Assembly: GCF_014205215.1 (NCBI RefSeq)
Contig: NZ_JACHNC010000001.1
Location: forward strand, 5,762,501 to 5,826,500
Origin: Actinoplanes lobatus
GTDB taxonomy: Bacteria; Actinomycetota; Actinomycetes; Mycobacteriales; Micromonosporaceae
DNA length: 64,000 nt
Direction: 5' to 3'
Shown piece after piece: positions 32,718 to 42,600 of the stretch; position 1 is the stretch's first letter; every line of letters begins with the position of its first letter. A model generated the notes under the pieces. The model ran no database searches. It worked only from the letters and a program-made list of their open reading frames with translations, and had not been told where the DNA came from. The position numbers were made by a program, and so were the translations under genes.

Positions 32718-33251
32718 TCAGCGTCCCTCGCCCAGCAGGGTGTCGGGATCGAACAGCTCGGCCTCCATCCGGGCGATCAGGTCGGCGTCGATCAACTCGG
32801 CGACCGGCCCCGAGTCGGTGGAGATCAGTAGGTCGAGCAGGTCCTCGAGAACGATCAGCGTGATCAGCGGCATGCTCGGCACGGGCGCCAGGTCCGGTCC
32901 GTACAACGCCGCGTGCTGTGCGGAGACCTTGATGACGCCGGCGAACGGTGGGTACACGTGCCACCGGTAGCCCGACGGAAGGACGATCGCGACCGCCGAC
33001 TCGGGTCGCAGGACCTGGATGCCGATGCCGTCACGTTCGCCGAGCAGCCGCTGCACGGCCTGGTGCAGGCTATCGACCGGCGACGCGGCGGCGGCCACGC
33101 TTTCCGTGACGACCAGTACGGCATTCTCCGTACACATGGAACAGGTGAAAGCCAGGGCGAACGCGTCGACGGCGGCCTCGATGGCTCTCCTCGCGCCGCA
33201 GCTGGCACAACGCTCCCGCCTCGGAGCTCGTGGGGCGTGGGAATCCGACAT
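32718..33251 (-). CDS. Conserved hypothetical protein with CxxC pairs
   Basis: A 177-residue protein starting at ATG 33251 behind GAGGAGG. The N-terminus carries Cys15-x2-Cys18 and Cys37-x2-Cys40, a zinc-ribbon-like arrangement. The remainder has a beta strand pattern (GYRWHVYPPFAGVIKVS) and an acidic C-terminal helix (ADLIARMEAELFDPDTLLGEG). No family was recognised. It is a single gene, followed on the other side by the MerR gene on the same strand. A role as a nucleic-acid-binding or redox protein is possible but unsupported beyond the cysteines. Confidence 0.7.
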   Translation of the reverse strand: MSDSHAPRAPRRERCASCGARRAIEAAVDAFALAFTCSMCTENAVLVVTESVAAAASPVDSLHQAVQRLLGERDGIGIQVLRPESAVAIVLPSGYRWHVYPPFAGVIKVSAQHAALYGPDLAPVPSMPLITLIVLEDLLDLLISTDSGPVAELIDADLIARMEAELFDPDTLLGEGR

Positions 33252-33348
33252 CGGCGCCTCCTCTACCTGGTGTCCGCAACGATCGGTGCGGTGAACCACA
33301 CCGGGCGCGCGCCCGACACCTCGCGGATGACGAACGACCACGCTGACC

Positions 33349-33768
33349 TCACCAACGGCCGACAGCCGGCGAACTTGAACCATCCGCGGGAAGAGAAGGC
33401 CGCCCGGCCTCCAGGTGGGCGGCCAACCGGTCCCGAAGACCGGTGAGACGGTCGATCTCGGCGTTGAGGGTGGCGATCCGGCGGGCGGCGACTCCACTGG
33501 GATTCGAACAGGCGCCGGGTGCCCCGTACGCGGGAAGGTCTTCGTCTTCGAGAAGGTCCAGAGGGCCGGCGCAGTCGCGTAGATCGGCGACGGTCAGGCC
33601 CAGCGACAGCAATCGGCGGATCACCCGGACACGTGCGACGTCCCGCGTCCCGTAGACCCGCTGGCCGGTCACGCTGCGCCGCGGTGGCGGGAGCAGGCCG
33701 TTCGCCTCGTAGAACCGCAGCGCCCGAGGTGTGGTGCCGGCCGCTGCCGCCGCGTCGCCGATCCGCAT
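33349..33768 (-). CDS. MerR family transcriptional regulator
   Basis: A 139-residue MerR protein. The HTH_17-type DNA-binding region (MRIGDAAAAAGTTPRALRFYEANGLLPPPRR, then GQRVYGTRDVARVRVIRRLLSLGLTVADLRD) is complete. A long dimerisation helix follows (about 95-125: VAARRIATLNAEIDRLTGLRDRLAAHLEA). One Cys is in the linker region but there is no CxxC metal pair, so it is not a typical metal sensor. It starts 21 bases after the stop of the MDR oxidoreductase on the same strand and is probably co-transcribed with it, a common MerR/NADPH-oxidoreductase pairing. Confidence 0.9.
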   Translation of the reverse strand: MRIGDAAAAAGTTPRALRFYEANGLLPPPRRSVTGQRVYGTRDVARVRVIRRLLSLGLTVADLRDCAGPLDLLEDEDLPAYGAPGACSNPSGVAARRIATLNAEIDRLTGLRDRLAAHLEAGRPSLPADGSSSPAVGRW

Positions 33769-33789
33769 GAGGCCCCCTGCCTGTCGACG

Positions 33790-34785
33790 TCAGACGGTCA
33801 CGACTACGGTGCCGAGGTGACGTCCGGTCAGTACGTCGTGCAACGCCTGCGGGGCCCGCCCGATGCCGTCCACCCGGTGGTATGGGAAATCGATGACACC
33901 GTCCCGCAGCCAGCCGGCGAACCGGGGGATCCACTCCGTGCGGACCTCGCTGTCGCCAAACGCACTGTAACCGGCCATCGACACCCGTTTGAGAATCAGC
34001 CGGTAGGTGTCGATCTCCACGGGCGCCTCGCTGCCGTTACGGTCCGGGTCCAACTGCCCGGACAGCGCCCCGACCAGCGCGACCCGCGCCCCCGGATTGG
34101 CCAGATCGAGCGCGGCCCGCAGATCCTCGCCGCCGACGTTGTCGAAGACCACGTCGATGCCCTCGGGCGCCGCTTTCGCCAGCTGCTCGGCGAGCGGGGC
34201 CGCGCCGCGTACCACGACCGCGTCGTAGCCCGGCATCCGCTCGGCCTTCCACGCCGAGCCGGTGCTGCCGATCACCCGGGCCGCACCCAGCAGCCGGGCG
34301 ACCTGCCCGGCCATCGAGCCGACCGAACCCGCGCCGCCGGAGACGAACACCGTGTCACCGGGGCGGACCGGCGCGGCCCGGGTGAGCGCCCCGTACGCGG
34401 TCACCCCCTGCGAGAGGTGGGCGACCGGGTCCGGCAGCTCGTCGCCGGCCAGCTGCCAACCTCCGGCCGGCAGGACCGCGTACGTGCGCCACCCGAGCAT
34501 GTGCTGGACCAGGTCTCCGGCGCGCAGACCGCTGTCGTCGGGTGCCGTCACGACCTCACCGACGGCTGGCCCGAACAGCGTGTCCCCGACCCGGAACGGC
34601 GGCATCGGCGCTCCCTGGACGCCACCGAGCAGGCTCCGCAGCGCTGCGAAGATCGTGAAGAACCGGTTGCGCACCAGCACTTCCCCGGCTCCGGCGACCG
34701 GCACCGGCGTCTCCACGACGGCCAGGTCGGACGGCTGGGGCAGTCCCTCGGGGATGGTGGCGACTCGCACCTCGTACGGGGCCAT
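33790..34785 (-). CDS. MDR family NADP-dependent oxidoreductase
   Basis: A 331-residue zinc-independent medium-chain dehydrogenase/reductase of the leukotriene-B4-dehydrogenase/curcumin-reductase type. It has an N-terminal GroES-like domain (to about 120) and a Rossmann domain with the cofactor motif VFVSGGAGSVGSMAGQVARLLGA (about 146-168). The segment GIDVVFDNVGGEDLRAAL is characteristic. It lacks zinc ligands. It would reduce activated double bonds of aldehydes or ketones using NADPH. ATG 34785 follows the reverse-strand sequence CGAAGGAGTTCGG. The MerR gene follows in the same operon and probably regulates it. Confidence 0.9.
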   Translation of the reverse strand: MAPYEVRVATIPEGLPQPSDLAVVETPVPVAGAGEVLVRNRFFTIFAALRSLLGGVQGAPMPPFRVGDTLFGPAVGEVVTAPDDSGLRAGDLVQHMLGWRTYAVLPAGGWQLAGDELPDPVAHLSQGVTAYGALTRAAPVRPGDTVFVSGGAGSVGSMAGQVARLLGAARVIGSTGSAWKAERMPGYDAVVVRGAAPLAEQLAKAAPEGIDVVFDNVGGEDLRAALDLANPGARVALVGALSGQLDPDRNGSEAPVEIDTYRLILKRVSMAGYSAFGDSEVRTEWIPRFAGWLRDGVIDFPYHRVDGIGRAPQALHDVLTGRHLGTVVVTV

Positions 34786-34864
34786 CCGAACTCCTTCGCG
34801 TGCGGCGGGATCAGGCGGCCCCGACGGTAAACCCTGACCCACGCGTCAACGGCAAGCCCGGGTC

Positions 34865-36883
34865 CTACGCCCCGACGTGGATGCCCGGGCGGCGGTCCGG
34901 ATCGGCCTCGTGTTCGCGGATGATCTCGCGGGCCACCGGCGCGGTGTCGCCGCGGCCCAGCAGGAAGTAGCGGACCATGTGGACCAGCGGGCTGCCCTCG
35001 GCCCAGGCGAAGTAGCAGTGCGGGCGTACGCCGGTGGTGTCACGCAGCGCGAGCAGGATCGCGGCGATGGCATTCGGCGCGGCGGGCGCCTCGGCACGCA
35101 GCACCCGGTGACCGTCGACCTCGACACCCCGGACCGAGAGCGTGTCGCTGAACGCCGACGGGTCCACCACGTCGATCTCGAGGAAGATGACGTCCGCCGT
35201 ACCGGGCACCGGGTTGTCGCCGCGCTGTTCGCGCTCCTTGGCGGAGTACTCGGCCGCGTCGCCGCCCTGCCGGCGGTTGGCGATGAGATTGATCCGTCCG
35301 TCGTACGCGATGGTGTCGGTGATGAACCGGCGGGCGTTGTCGTCGAACTCGATGTGGTCGGCCCGCAGCTCGGTGGTCCGCGACACGCGGGAGATCAGCG
35401 AGACGACGATGATGCCGGCGATGAACATCGCGGAGATGGCGAGCCCGTCCGGCTTGTCGATGACGTTCTCCACCAGCGCGTAGCAGAGGATCGCGGTCAG
35501 CAGCCCGAAACCTGCGCCGGCCGCCCGCTGACCGGCCCGGAACGCGGCGACGGTGACGGCGAACGCACCGGAGACCATCATCGCCAGGATGCCGGTGGCG
35601 TAGGCGCCGGCCTGGGCGTCGACGTCGGCCTCGAACGCGATCGTGAGGACGACGCTGATGAGCGTGTAGACGAGCACGACCGGCCGGACCGCCCGGCCCC
35701 ATTCCGGGGCCATGCCGTAGCCGGGCAGGTAGCGGGGCACGATGTTGACCAGGCCGGCCATCGCGGACGCGCCGGCGAACCACAGGATGAGCACGGTGCT
35801 GATGTCGTAGACGGTGCCGAAGGCCTCGCCGAGATGCTCGTGCGCCAGCCAGGCCAGGGCACGCCCGTTGGCGGCGCCGCCCTCCTCGAACTCGGCGGCC
35901 GGGATCAGCACCGTGGTCACCACACTGCTCGCCAGCAGGTACACGCTCATGATCAGCGCGGCTCCGGTGAGCAGCTTGCGGGTGTTGTGGATCCTCGACC
36001 GCAGCCGCTGCTTCTCGTCCTCGCCGGTGGACGCGACCAGCGGCATCATGCTGACACCGGTCTCGAAACCGGACAGACCCAGCACCAGCAGCGGGAAGGC
36101 CAGCACCGCAGGCACCAGCAGACCACCGCCACCACCCTCGGCGGTCAGCGCCGTGGTCCACGCCGACCAGGCGCCGGGCGTGGTGACGATCTCCGCGACG
36201 CCGACCGCGATGATCACGGCGTTCAGCCCCAGGAACACCGCCACCAGCGGGATGGCGACACTGACGGCCTCACTGAAACCGAGCAGGAACACCCCGCCCA
36301 GCACCAGCAGCAGGACGACGGTGAGCGCGACCGCGTGCCCGTGCAGGGCCTGCGGGGCGTGCGGGTTCTCCAGCACGTGCAGGCTCGCGTCCGCGGCCGA
36401 CAGGGTGATCGTGATGATCCACGAGGTGGCGACGAATCCGAGCAGCACCAGCACGAAGATCTTGCCGCGCCAGAACGGCAACAGCCGCTCCAGCATGGCC
36501 ACCGAACCGGCGCCGTGCGGGCTCTCCCTGGCGACGCGCCGGTACATCGGCAGCATCCCCAGCAGGGTCAGCGCCACGATCAGCAGCGTGGCCAGCGGGG
36601 ACACGACCCCGGCCGCGGCCGCGGCGATCGCCGGCACGTAGGCGAGGCTGGAGAAGTAGTCGACGCCGGTCAGGCACATCACCTTCCACCAGGCGTGCTG
36701 CTCGGCATGCGCCTCACCGGCGGCCGGGCCGACCGGCTGGACCCGGTGCCTGAGCAGCCACATCGCCAGTGGCCCGCCGCGCTGCTCACGCTGGGCCGGT
36801 GTGTCCACGACCGCCGGTATGACATACCCGGAATCAGCACTGTCCGAACTCGACTCCGCCGGATCACCGATGGTTTCCATCAT
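34865..36883 (-). CDS. APC superfamily amino acid permease with cytoplasmic C-terminal domain
   Basis: A 672-residue protein. An N-terminal cytoplasmic tail (1-65) is followed by about twelve helices (70-480) of the APC fold. Unwound-helix segments [20 protein letters not shown] and [22 protein letters not shown] fit substrate-binding helices 1 and 6. A soluble C-terminal domain (about 510-660) of unknown role resembles those in potassium or amino-acid transporters of actinobacteria. The family takes up amino acids or polyamines with proton or sodium coupling. The start is ATG 36883 or 36880. No regulator is adjacent. Confidence 0.87.
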   Translation of the reverse strand: MMETIGDPAESSSDSADSGYVIPAVVDTPAQREQRGGPLAMWLLRHRVQPVGPAAGEAHAEQHAWWKVMCLTGVDYFSSLAYVPAIAAAAAGVVSPLATLLIVALTLLGMLPMYRRVARESPHGAGSVAMLERLLPFWRGKIFVLVLLGFVATSWIITITLSAADASLHVLENPHAPQALHGHAVALTVVLLLVLGGVFLLGFSEAVSVAIPLVAVFLGLNAVIIAVGVAEIVTTPGAWSAWTTALTAEGGGGGLLVPAVLAFPLLVLGLSGFETGVSMMPLVASTGEDEKQRLRSRIHNTRKLLTGAALIMSVYLLASSVVTTVLIPAAEFEEGGAANGRALAWLAHEHLGEAFGTVYDISTVLILWFAGASAMAGLVNIVPRYLPGYGMAPEWGRAVRPVVLVYTLISVVLTIAFEADVDAQAGAYATGILAMMVSGAFAVTVAAFRAGQRAAGAGFGLLTAILCYALVENVIDKPDGLAISAMFIAGIIVVSLISRVSRTTELRADHIEFDDNARRFITDTIAYDGRINLIANRRQGGDAAEYSAKEREQRGDNPVPGTADVIFLEIDVVDPSAFSDTLSVRGVEVDGHRVLRAEAPAAPNAIAAILLALRDTTGVRPHCYFAWAEGSPLVHMVRYFLLGRGDTAPVAREIIREHEADPDRRPGIHVGA

Positions 36884-37011
36884 TCACTTCCCCTGTGGCT
36901 CCGGCGGCGCCTCACCGCCCCGATCACGCTACGACTGCCGGTCCGAACTGGCTATCGCGGGGGATCATGCTCCCAGGCGAACACGACCAGCCGCCCGTTA
37001 GCATCGGCGGC

Positions 37012-37755
37012 ATGGCAACGCGGCTCGTCCAGATCAACATGAAGGCTCACGACGACGCGAAGCTGGGCGGCTTCTGGGCGGAGGCGCTCGGCTGGGCGGT
37101 CTCCAGCGAGGGACCCGGCGTGACCAACCTCGAACCCGAGGGCTTCGTCTACCCCGACCCCGACCCCGTCGCCGTCTGCGTCGACCTCGTCGTCTCCGCG
37201 GAACCCAAGACGGCGAAGAACCGCGTGCACCTCGACCTCGCCACCACCTCGAAGGACCATCAGGCTGAACTGGTCGAGCGCCTGACCGGGCTCGGCGCCA
37301 CACCGATCGACATCGGGCAGGGCGACGTGCCGTGGAAGGTCATGGCAGACCCGGAGGGCAACGAGTTCTGTGTGCTGGACTGGCACGACCCGGTCGCGGA
37401 CACCGGGCCGATCGCCACGGTCGTGGTCGACTGCGCGGATCCGCGAGCCATGGCCCGGTTCTGGGGTGAGGCGACGGACTGGACCGTGCACAGGGTGACC
37501 GATCAGAACGCGGTACTGCGTTCGGCCCAGGGTGTCGGCCCGTACCTGCAGTTCCTTCGCACGCCCGATCCAAAGACGGTGTGGAACCGCGTGCACCTCG
37601 ACCTGCGCCCCTACCCGGGTGACGAGCGGGACGCCGAGGCCGCTCGACTGCGCGCGCTCGGGGCTACCGCCATCGACCTGGGTGACAGCGATATCCCGTG
37701 GACCGTCCTCGCCGACCCGGAAGGCAACGAATTCTGCCTGCTCGCCCCGGGCTGA
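37012..37755 (+). CDS. VOC family protein, two glyoxalase-like domains
   Basis: A 247-residue protein consisting of two tandem vicinal-oxygen-chelate domains (about 1-122 and 130-247). Each ends in the repeated signature GATPIDIGQGDVPWKVMADPEGNEFC or GATAIDLGDSDIPWTVLADPEGNEFC, and each has NRVHLDL before it. Single-chain pairing of two domains can form one complete metal site. The reaction may be glyoxalase-like, dioxygenase or simple ligand binding (antibiotic resistance); nothing in the context decides. The ATG at 37012 begins the first beta strand. Confidence 0.87.
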   Translation: MATRLVQINMKAHDDAKLGGFWAEALGWAVSSEGPGVTNLEPEGFVYPDPDPVAVCVDLVVSAEPKTAKNRVHLDLATTSKDHQAELVERLTGLGATPIDIGQGDVPWKVMADPEGNEFCVLDWHDPVADTGPIATVVVDCADPRAMARFWGEATDWTVHRVTDQNAVLRSAQGVGPYLQFLRTPDPKTVWNRVHLDLRPYPGDERDAEAARLRALGATAIDLGDSDIPWTVLADPEGNEFCLLAPG

Positions 37756-37831
37756 TCCGGCTGCCGGCGGGCCTCGCTCACCGGGTGTGGGTGTTCTCGC
37801 AAGGAGCCATGCGAGGCAGGACACTGACGCC

Positions 37832-38353
37832 ATGAACATCACCTCGATCCGGGCGGACGTCGCCGTCATCGACGAGCTGTTGCGGGAGATCGCGAAGCGG
37901 CCGGTCGACGTTGGTGACCCGAACTGGGTGGCCACCATGCGCCAGGCGCCGCCGCCGGTCGAGGAGGCCGGGGTGGCGGTCGAGGCGGCGGCCGCGCTGG
38001 AGGCTCTTCTGGACGCGTACGAGACGGGTGGCGCGGCCGCCCGCGAGGAGGTGCGGGCCGTCTTCCGGGATCATCCGAGGTTCCGCTGGGCCGTCCATCT
38101 GCCGGCCGCATGGGAGTCGGAGGCGGAGTTCCGCCGCAGGCTCGTCCACGTCTCCGCCGGGAGTCAAGGGTGCGACCCACGTGACGAGCTGATGAGCATC
38201 TGGTGGCTGTGCAACCGGGCCCGCGAACGGGGCATCGACGTCGAACCCGTGCTCCGTGACGTCGCGGACCTGTCGTCCGATGTGGATATCGGCGGTTTCG
38301 GGTCCATGCGAATGCTGATCATGCGCGGACTGGAGATCCACGACATCGACTGA
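37832..38353 (+). CDS. Conserved hypothetical protein
   Basis: A 173-residue soluble protein starting MNITSIRADVAVIDELLREIAKR, all-helical in the first half (EAAAALEALLDAYETGGAAAREEVRAVF) and with a conserved-looking second half (FRWAVHLPAAW, DPRDELMSIWWLCNRARERGIDVEPVLRDVADLSS). No catalytic motif was recognised. ATG 37832 is weakly supported by an upstream purine run. It is encoded between the VOC protein and the iron-box promoter with no obvious partner. Confidence 0.75.
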   Translation: MNITSIRADVAVIDELLREIAKRPVDVGDPNWVATMRQAPPPVEEAGVAVEAAAALEALLDAYETGGAAAREEVRAVFRDHPRFRWAVHLPAAWESEAEFRRRLVHVSAGSQGCDPRDELMSIWWLCNRARERGIDVEPVLRDVADLSSDVDIGGFGSMRMLIMRGLEIHDID

Positions 38354-38418
38354 CACGGTGCTCACGCGTACCGGAAAGAGGCCGGAAGGGGAACGCGGAC
38401 CTCGACCAACGTGGGTTC

Positions 38419-38437
38419 TTAGGTGAGGCTAGCCTTG
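38419..38437 (+). promoter_or_regulatory. Iron box (IdeR/DmdR-type operator)
   Basis: TTAGGTGAGGCTAGCCTTG matches the actinobacterial iron box TTAGGTTAGGCTAACCTAA at about 15 of 19 positions and keeps the dyad TAGGC/GCCT. It lies 31 bases before the start of a FhuF-like reductase gene, so the gene should be repressed by iron-loaded IdeR/DmdR. Confidence 0.8.
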
Positions 38438-38468
38438 CCGATGGCCGGACCGAGGGGGTGGGTGCACG

Positions 38469-39251
38469 ATGCGACGGACATCGCTCGCCGAGACCGTGCG
38501 ACGGCTGGCCGCCCTCGACCCGGACGCCGGCTTCGACCTCTGCCCACCGTCGGGGGAGGGCTGGCTGCCGCTGGCCGAGGCCGCCGGCGACGAGGCGCTG
38601 GACGGCTGGCTCGCGGTGCTGGTGGACCAGCACGGGCGGCGCAACGTGGCCGGCAGCGTGCTCGCCTACCACCTGGGCAGCGCGGTGATCCTGCCGACGG
38701 TCGGGGCCATGGTGCTCGACGGCGTCTGCCCGGACCCGGCCGTCGGCAATCTGGCCATTCGGGTGGACGGCGACGGCAATGTGGAACGTGTCGCCGTGCG
38801 TACGCTCGCGGTCGCGCCCGTCGCCGACGACGCGGCGCTGCGGGTGTGGTGGGCGCGGCGGGCGGTGGCCACGATCACGCCGCTGCTGGCGGCCGTCGGT
38901 GCCCGGGCGCCGTTCAGCGCGCGCAATCTGTGGGGTGTGGTCGCCGACCAGGTGACGAGCACCGCCCTCTGGATCGGGCAGCTCGCCGGCCTCGGTCCGG
39001 GTGCCGCCTGGGCGCGGGCCGAAGGGCTGGCCGCGGCCTTCACCGGGGCGGCGCCGACCGCGGTGAGAGCCGGTAGGCCGTTCCCGGTCCGGGAGCGCAT
39101 GTTCCAGGTGGGTGGCACCTGCTGCCTCAACTACCGCAGCGTCCTGGAATCCGGGCCGCCCGCGGAGACCTACTGCGACACCTGCCCACTGCGCGACGAC
39201 GAGTCGAGACGGCGGCGCCTCGAGGAGTACCTCGACTCAACCGCCGCGTAG
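38469..39251 (+). CDS. FhuF-like ferric-siderophore reductase
   Basis: A 260-residue protein. The C-terminus carries Cys218-Cys219 ... Cys236-x2-Cys239 (TCCLNYR and YCDTCPL), the four-cysteine 2Fe-2S site unique to FhuF-type ferric iron reductases, which release iron from imported siderophores in the cytoplasm. The N-terminal part (about 50-200) matches the alpha-helical FhuF domain. ATG 38469 follows GAGGGGGTGGGTGCACG. The iron box upstream supports iron control. No siderophore gene is adjacent; it would serve uptake systems elsewhere in the genome. Confidence 0.88.
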   Translation: MRRTSLAETVRRLAALDPDAGFDLCPPSGEGWLPLAEAAGDEALDGWLAVLVDQHGRRNVAGSVLAYHLGSAVILPTVGAMVLDGVCPDPAVGNLAIRVDGDGNVERVAVRTLAVAPVADDAALRVWWARRAVATITPLLAAVGARAPFSARNLWGVVADQVTSTALWIGQLAGLGPGAAWARAEGLAAAFTGAAPTAVRAGRPFPVRERMFQVGGTCCLNYRSVLESGPPAETYCDTCPLRDDESRRRRLEEYLDSTAA

Positions 39252-39300
39252 GGCGGCGCTATCCTGCGGCGCCGCAAGATCGAAGTCGGGTGTCGGGCGC

Positions 39301-39660
39301 GTGACGACCTATCGGCGGCGACGAGGGCCGAGCCGCCACGACTTCAGTCTCGGGCAGAGCCCGGCGCAGCTGCGTGACCGCAGTTGGCAGGCGTGTGCGG
39401 TCAAGGCGGTGACGGTCGAGGGCGACTACACACGGATCAACCTGCAGGGGCTCGACGGATCCGGGACCGGCCTCACCAGGACCGTCTCGGGACGGTCGCC
39501 GCTGCGCGCGGACGACCTCGTGTTCGTACGGTTCAGGCAGATGTCCTATTTTGATGTCGCCGCGGGTGAGCCGGTCGTCGTCGAGGACGCCAAGCATGCC
39601 GCCGCGCTCGCTCGACGGTTGATCACCGAACGGGATGGGCGGCATGTCCTGGCGGCGTGA
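39301..39660 (+). CDS. Small hypothetical protein
   Basis: A 119-residue basic protein from GTG 39301. It has alternating beta-type segments (VKAVTVEGDYTRINLQGL, DDLVFVRFRQMSYFDVAAGEPVVVED) and a C-terminal helix (AKHAAALARRLITERDG). Codon third positions are G/C-rich as in neighbouring genes. No SD is obvious and no family was recognised. It converges on the large CHAT/STAND gene (21 bases between stops). A real gene is likely but not certain. Confidence 0.5.
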   Translation: MTTYRRRRGPSRHDFSLGQSPAQLRDRSWQACAVKAVTVEGDYTRINLQGLDGSGTGLTRTVSGRSPLRADDLVFVRFRQMSYFDVAAGEPVVVEDAKHAAALARRLITERDGRHVLAA

Positions 39661-39681
39661 CGGCGGCCCTTGGAGTGCGGA

Positions 39682-42600
39682 TCAGCCGTCTACGGGGTGA
39701 GGATCGGAGTCGATGTCCCGCAACAGTTCACTGATCCGCTCGATGAGAGATGTGAACCCGACCTTGGTCGCCGCCGCGAGGCTCTTCTCCCATACCTCCC
39801 GGGCGCTGTCCGGTTTCCCACTGGCAGCCAGAAGCTCGCCAAGGCTGACGCCTACGACCGCAATCCCATCGGGTCGTTGCAGGCGGTCGAGGATCTCGAA
39901 CGCCTTGAGCGCGTTGGACAACGCTGAGGAGAAGTCCCGTTGATCTAGTCGTATCTGTGCGATACCCCAGGTGGTGTTGGCGATGCCGACCAGGTCGTTG
40001 ATCCTCTCGACGACCGGCAGCACCTTGTCTTGGCGGATCTGGAGTGCTTCGTCGTGGTCGCCGCGTTGGTAGAGGGTGTCGGCGATATTTCCCCAGGTGA
40101 CGGCGATGGAGCGGGCGTTGCCGAGTCGTTCGTAGACGGGTAGCTGGACCTCGTGGCGGATGCGGAGTGCTTCGTCGTGGTCGCCGCGTTCGTGCAGGAT
40201 GTCGGCGATTTCACCCCAGGTGACGGCGATGGAGTAGGTGTCGCCGAGTCGTTCGTAGACGGGTAGTTCGACGTCGTGGCGGATGCGGAGTGCTTCGTCG
40301 TGGTCGCCGCGTTGGTAGCGGGTGTCGGCGATCTTTCCCCAGGTGATGGCGATGGAGCGGGCGTCGCCGAGTCGTTCGTAGACGGGTAGCTGGACCTCGT
40401 GGCGGATGCGGAGTGCTTCGTCGTGGTCGCCGCGTTCGTGCAGGATGTCGGCGATTTCACCCCAGGTGACGGCGATGGAGTAGGTGTCGCCGAGTCGTTC
40501 GTAGACGGGTAGTTCGACGTCGTGGCGGATGCGGAGTGCTCCGTCGTAGTCGCCACGCTGATAGAGGATGTCGGCGTGCCTTCCCCGTGCCGCTGCCGCT
40601 TCGCCTTCGGAGCCTGCGGTGGTGAACATGTCCCGGGCTTGATGGAGCAACTGTTCGGCCTGCTCCAGCGCGCCCCGGGTGATCAGGAACTCGGCGTAGA
40701 AGGCAATGACTCGCGCGTGTTCCAGCGGCTCAGCGGCGCCACCTCCGGCCGTGGCCCGCTGGACTGCCCGCTCGAACAGTGCGACCGCCGTGTCACCGTC
40801 GCCGCTGACTCGTGCCGCCTCAGCAACCTTGCGTAACAACTTGACTGGCGCAGGTGTAACGCACCGGTCCAGCACGGCGATGGCCTGCTGCCCGAGCGCG
40901 AGCGCCTGCTTCGCCGGTCCCGCGAGCAAGGCGTCCACCGCATCCCCGGCGCACAGCGCGACCACCGTCGGATCATCAGCCAGCACCGCCAGCCGGGTGA
41001 GTTGCAGATCCAAGTCGGCGTTCCAGGCTGGTCGATCGTCGGGGCCACCCCACGCGGCAAGCAGGGGCTGCACCACCACAGCCGCGAGTTCGGCCTCGTC
41101 GGCCTCGGGCAGCGGGGTGAGCCGGCCGGCGGCCAGCGCGTTTACCGCGGCAGCGGTCGCCCGCTGATCGCGGACGTCGGGGAAGGTGTCGGCCAGCCCG
41201 AGACCGCAGAGCCGCTGCACGGACCCACCGGTGCGGGTTTCCAGCAGGTCGGTGACCGCCGCCGGCATCGGCAGGTCGAAGAGGGTCAGCGCTCGTAGTA
41301 GGGCGATGTGAGCAGTGCCCGCCTGCTCGATCAGCGCGTCGAGTGCCAGGTTCTCCACGAACGCGCGGACCTCGGCGTCCGTGGGTAGATCGCCACGATC
41401 GAGATAGGCCTCCATGTCGGTGACCGCCTGCTCGGCCCGGGCCAGGTCGACCTGCGGGCTGTAGACCAGCCGCAACGCGACCAGGTCCTGCAGGCCGGGG
41501 TTTCCACCGCTGACCGCCACCGCCCGTGCCGCCAGCCCAGCCCGCGCCTCCCGCAACTGTTCGGACGGCACCGCCCGCTGCCGCACTGCCAACTTCCGCT
41601 GCGCCACCCCCGTCAACGGCGCCAACTGCACCGGCTCCAACCGCTCCTGCAACCGATCCAGCGTGAACACGAACCGGCTCGTCAGCACCAACCGGCTGTC
41701 ACCCCGCTCCGGATCGAACGCCCCCAGTACCGCCGCCAGCACCGGGGCACACCCGGCGGCCACCCGATGCGGACCCTCCGACTGCGGTTCGAGAATCTGT
41801 TCGAGATCGTCGATGATCAACAGTAGCGGCCGTTGTCCCTCGCTACCGGCCTGGAAACAGGGACCGGACAGCAGGTCCACCAGCAGCCACCGCAGAGCCT
41901 CCGGCTGGTCGCGTACCTCGGCCCGCCGTGCCTCGATCAACGATCGGGCCGCCGGGTTGTCCTCCACCGCGGCGGCGACCGCCTCCAGCACCCCCAGTGC
42001 GGTGTAGTCACCGAACACCACCGCCACCGCGCGATCGCCGAACCGGTCCGCCAGCCGAGCCGCCAGACTCGACTTACCCAGCCGGCCCTGGCCGTGCAGC
42101 AGCACCCCGGCATGCTCGTTGCCGCGCAACACCCGCAGCGCCTGCCGCATCTCCCGGCGCCGGCCGACGAACATCTCCGCCGCGGCCACCGGAACATGCC
42201 GCCGCTTGAGATCCAGAAACGTCTTCGTACCGTGCAGCGCCGACATCCACTGCCGCTTGCGTGTTCCGGCCACCACCGGACCGCCACCGGCCGGACCCAG
42301 CCAGATCCGGGCCAGATGCCAATCCGCCCGCAAAAGCGGCTGCTCACAGGCCAGCAACTTCCGGCGAGCGTCACCCACCGCAGCGGCCAGATCCAGCCGT
42401 AACCCCAAGCGCTGGTAGAGATGTCGCGCGAACAGGGTCGCGGCGCCATCGGTTACCGACCCGTCCCAGCCGACCACCGCCGGCACCCCGGCACGGACCA
42501 GACTGGTGGACAGCGAATGCGCCACCGGAACCACCTCGGATGTGCCCGGCCCGCCGTCGGCCGGCTCACCGGGGGAGCGGTGATCCTGCCCGGGTGGCAG

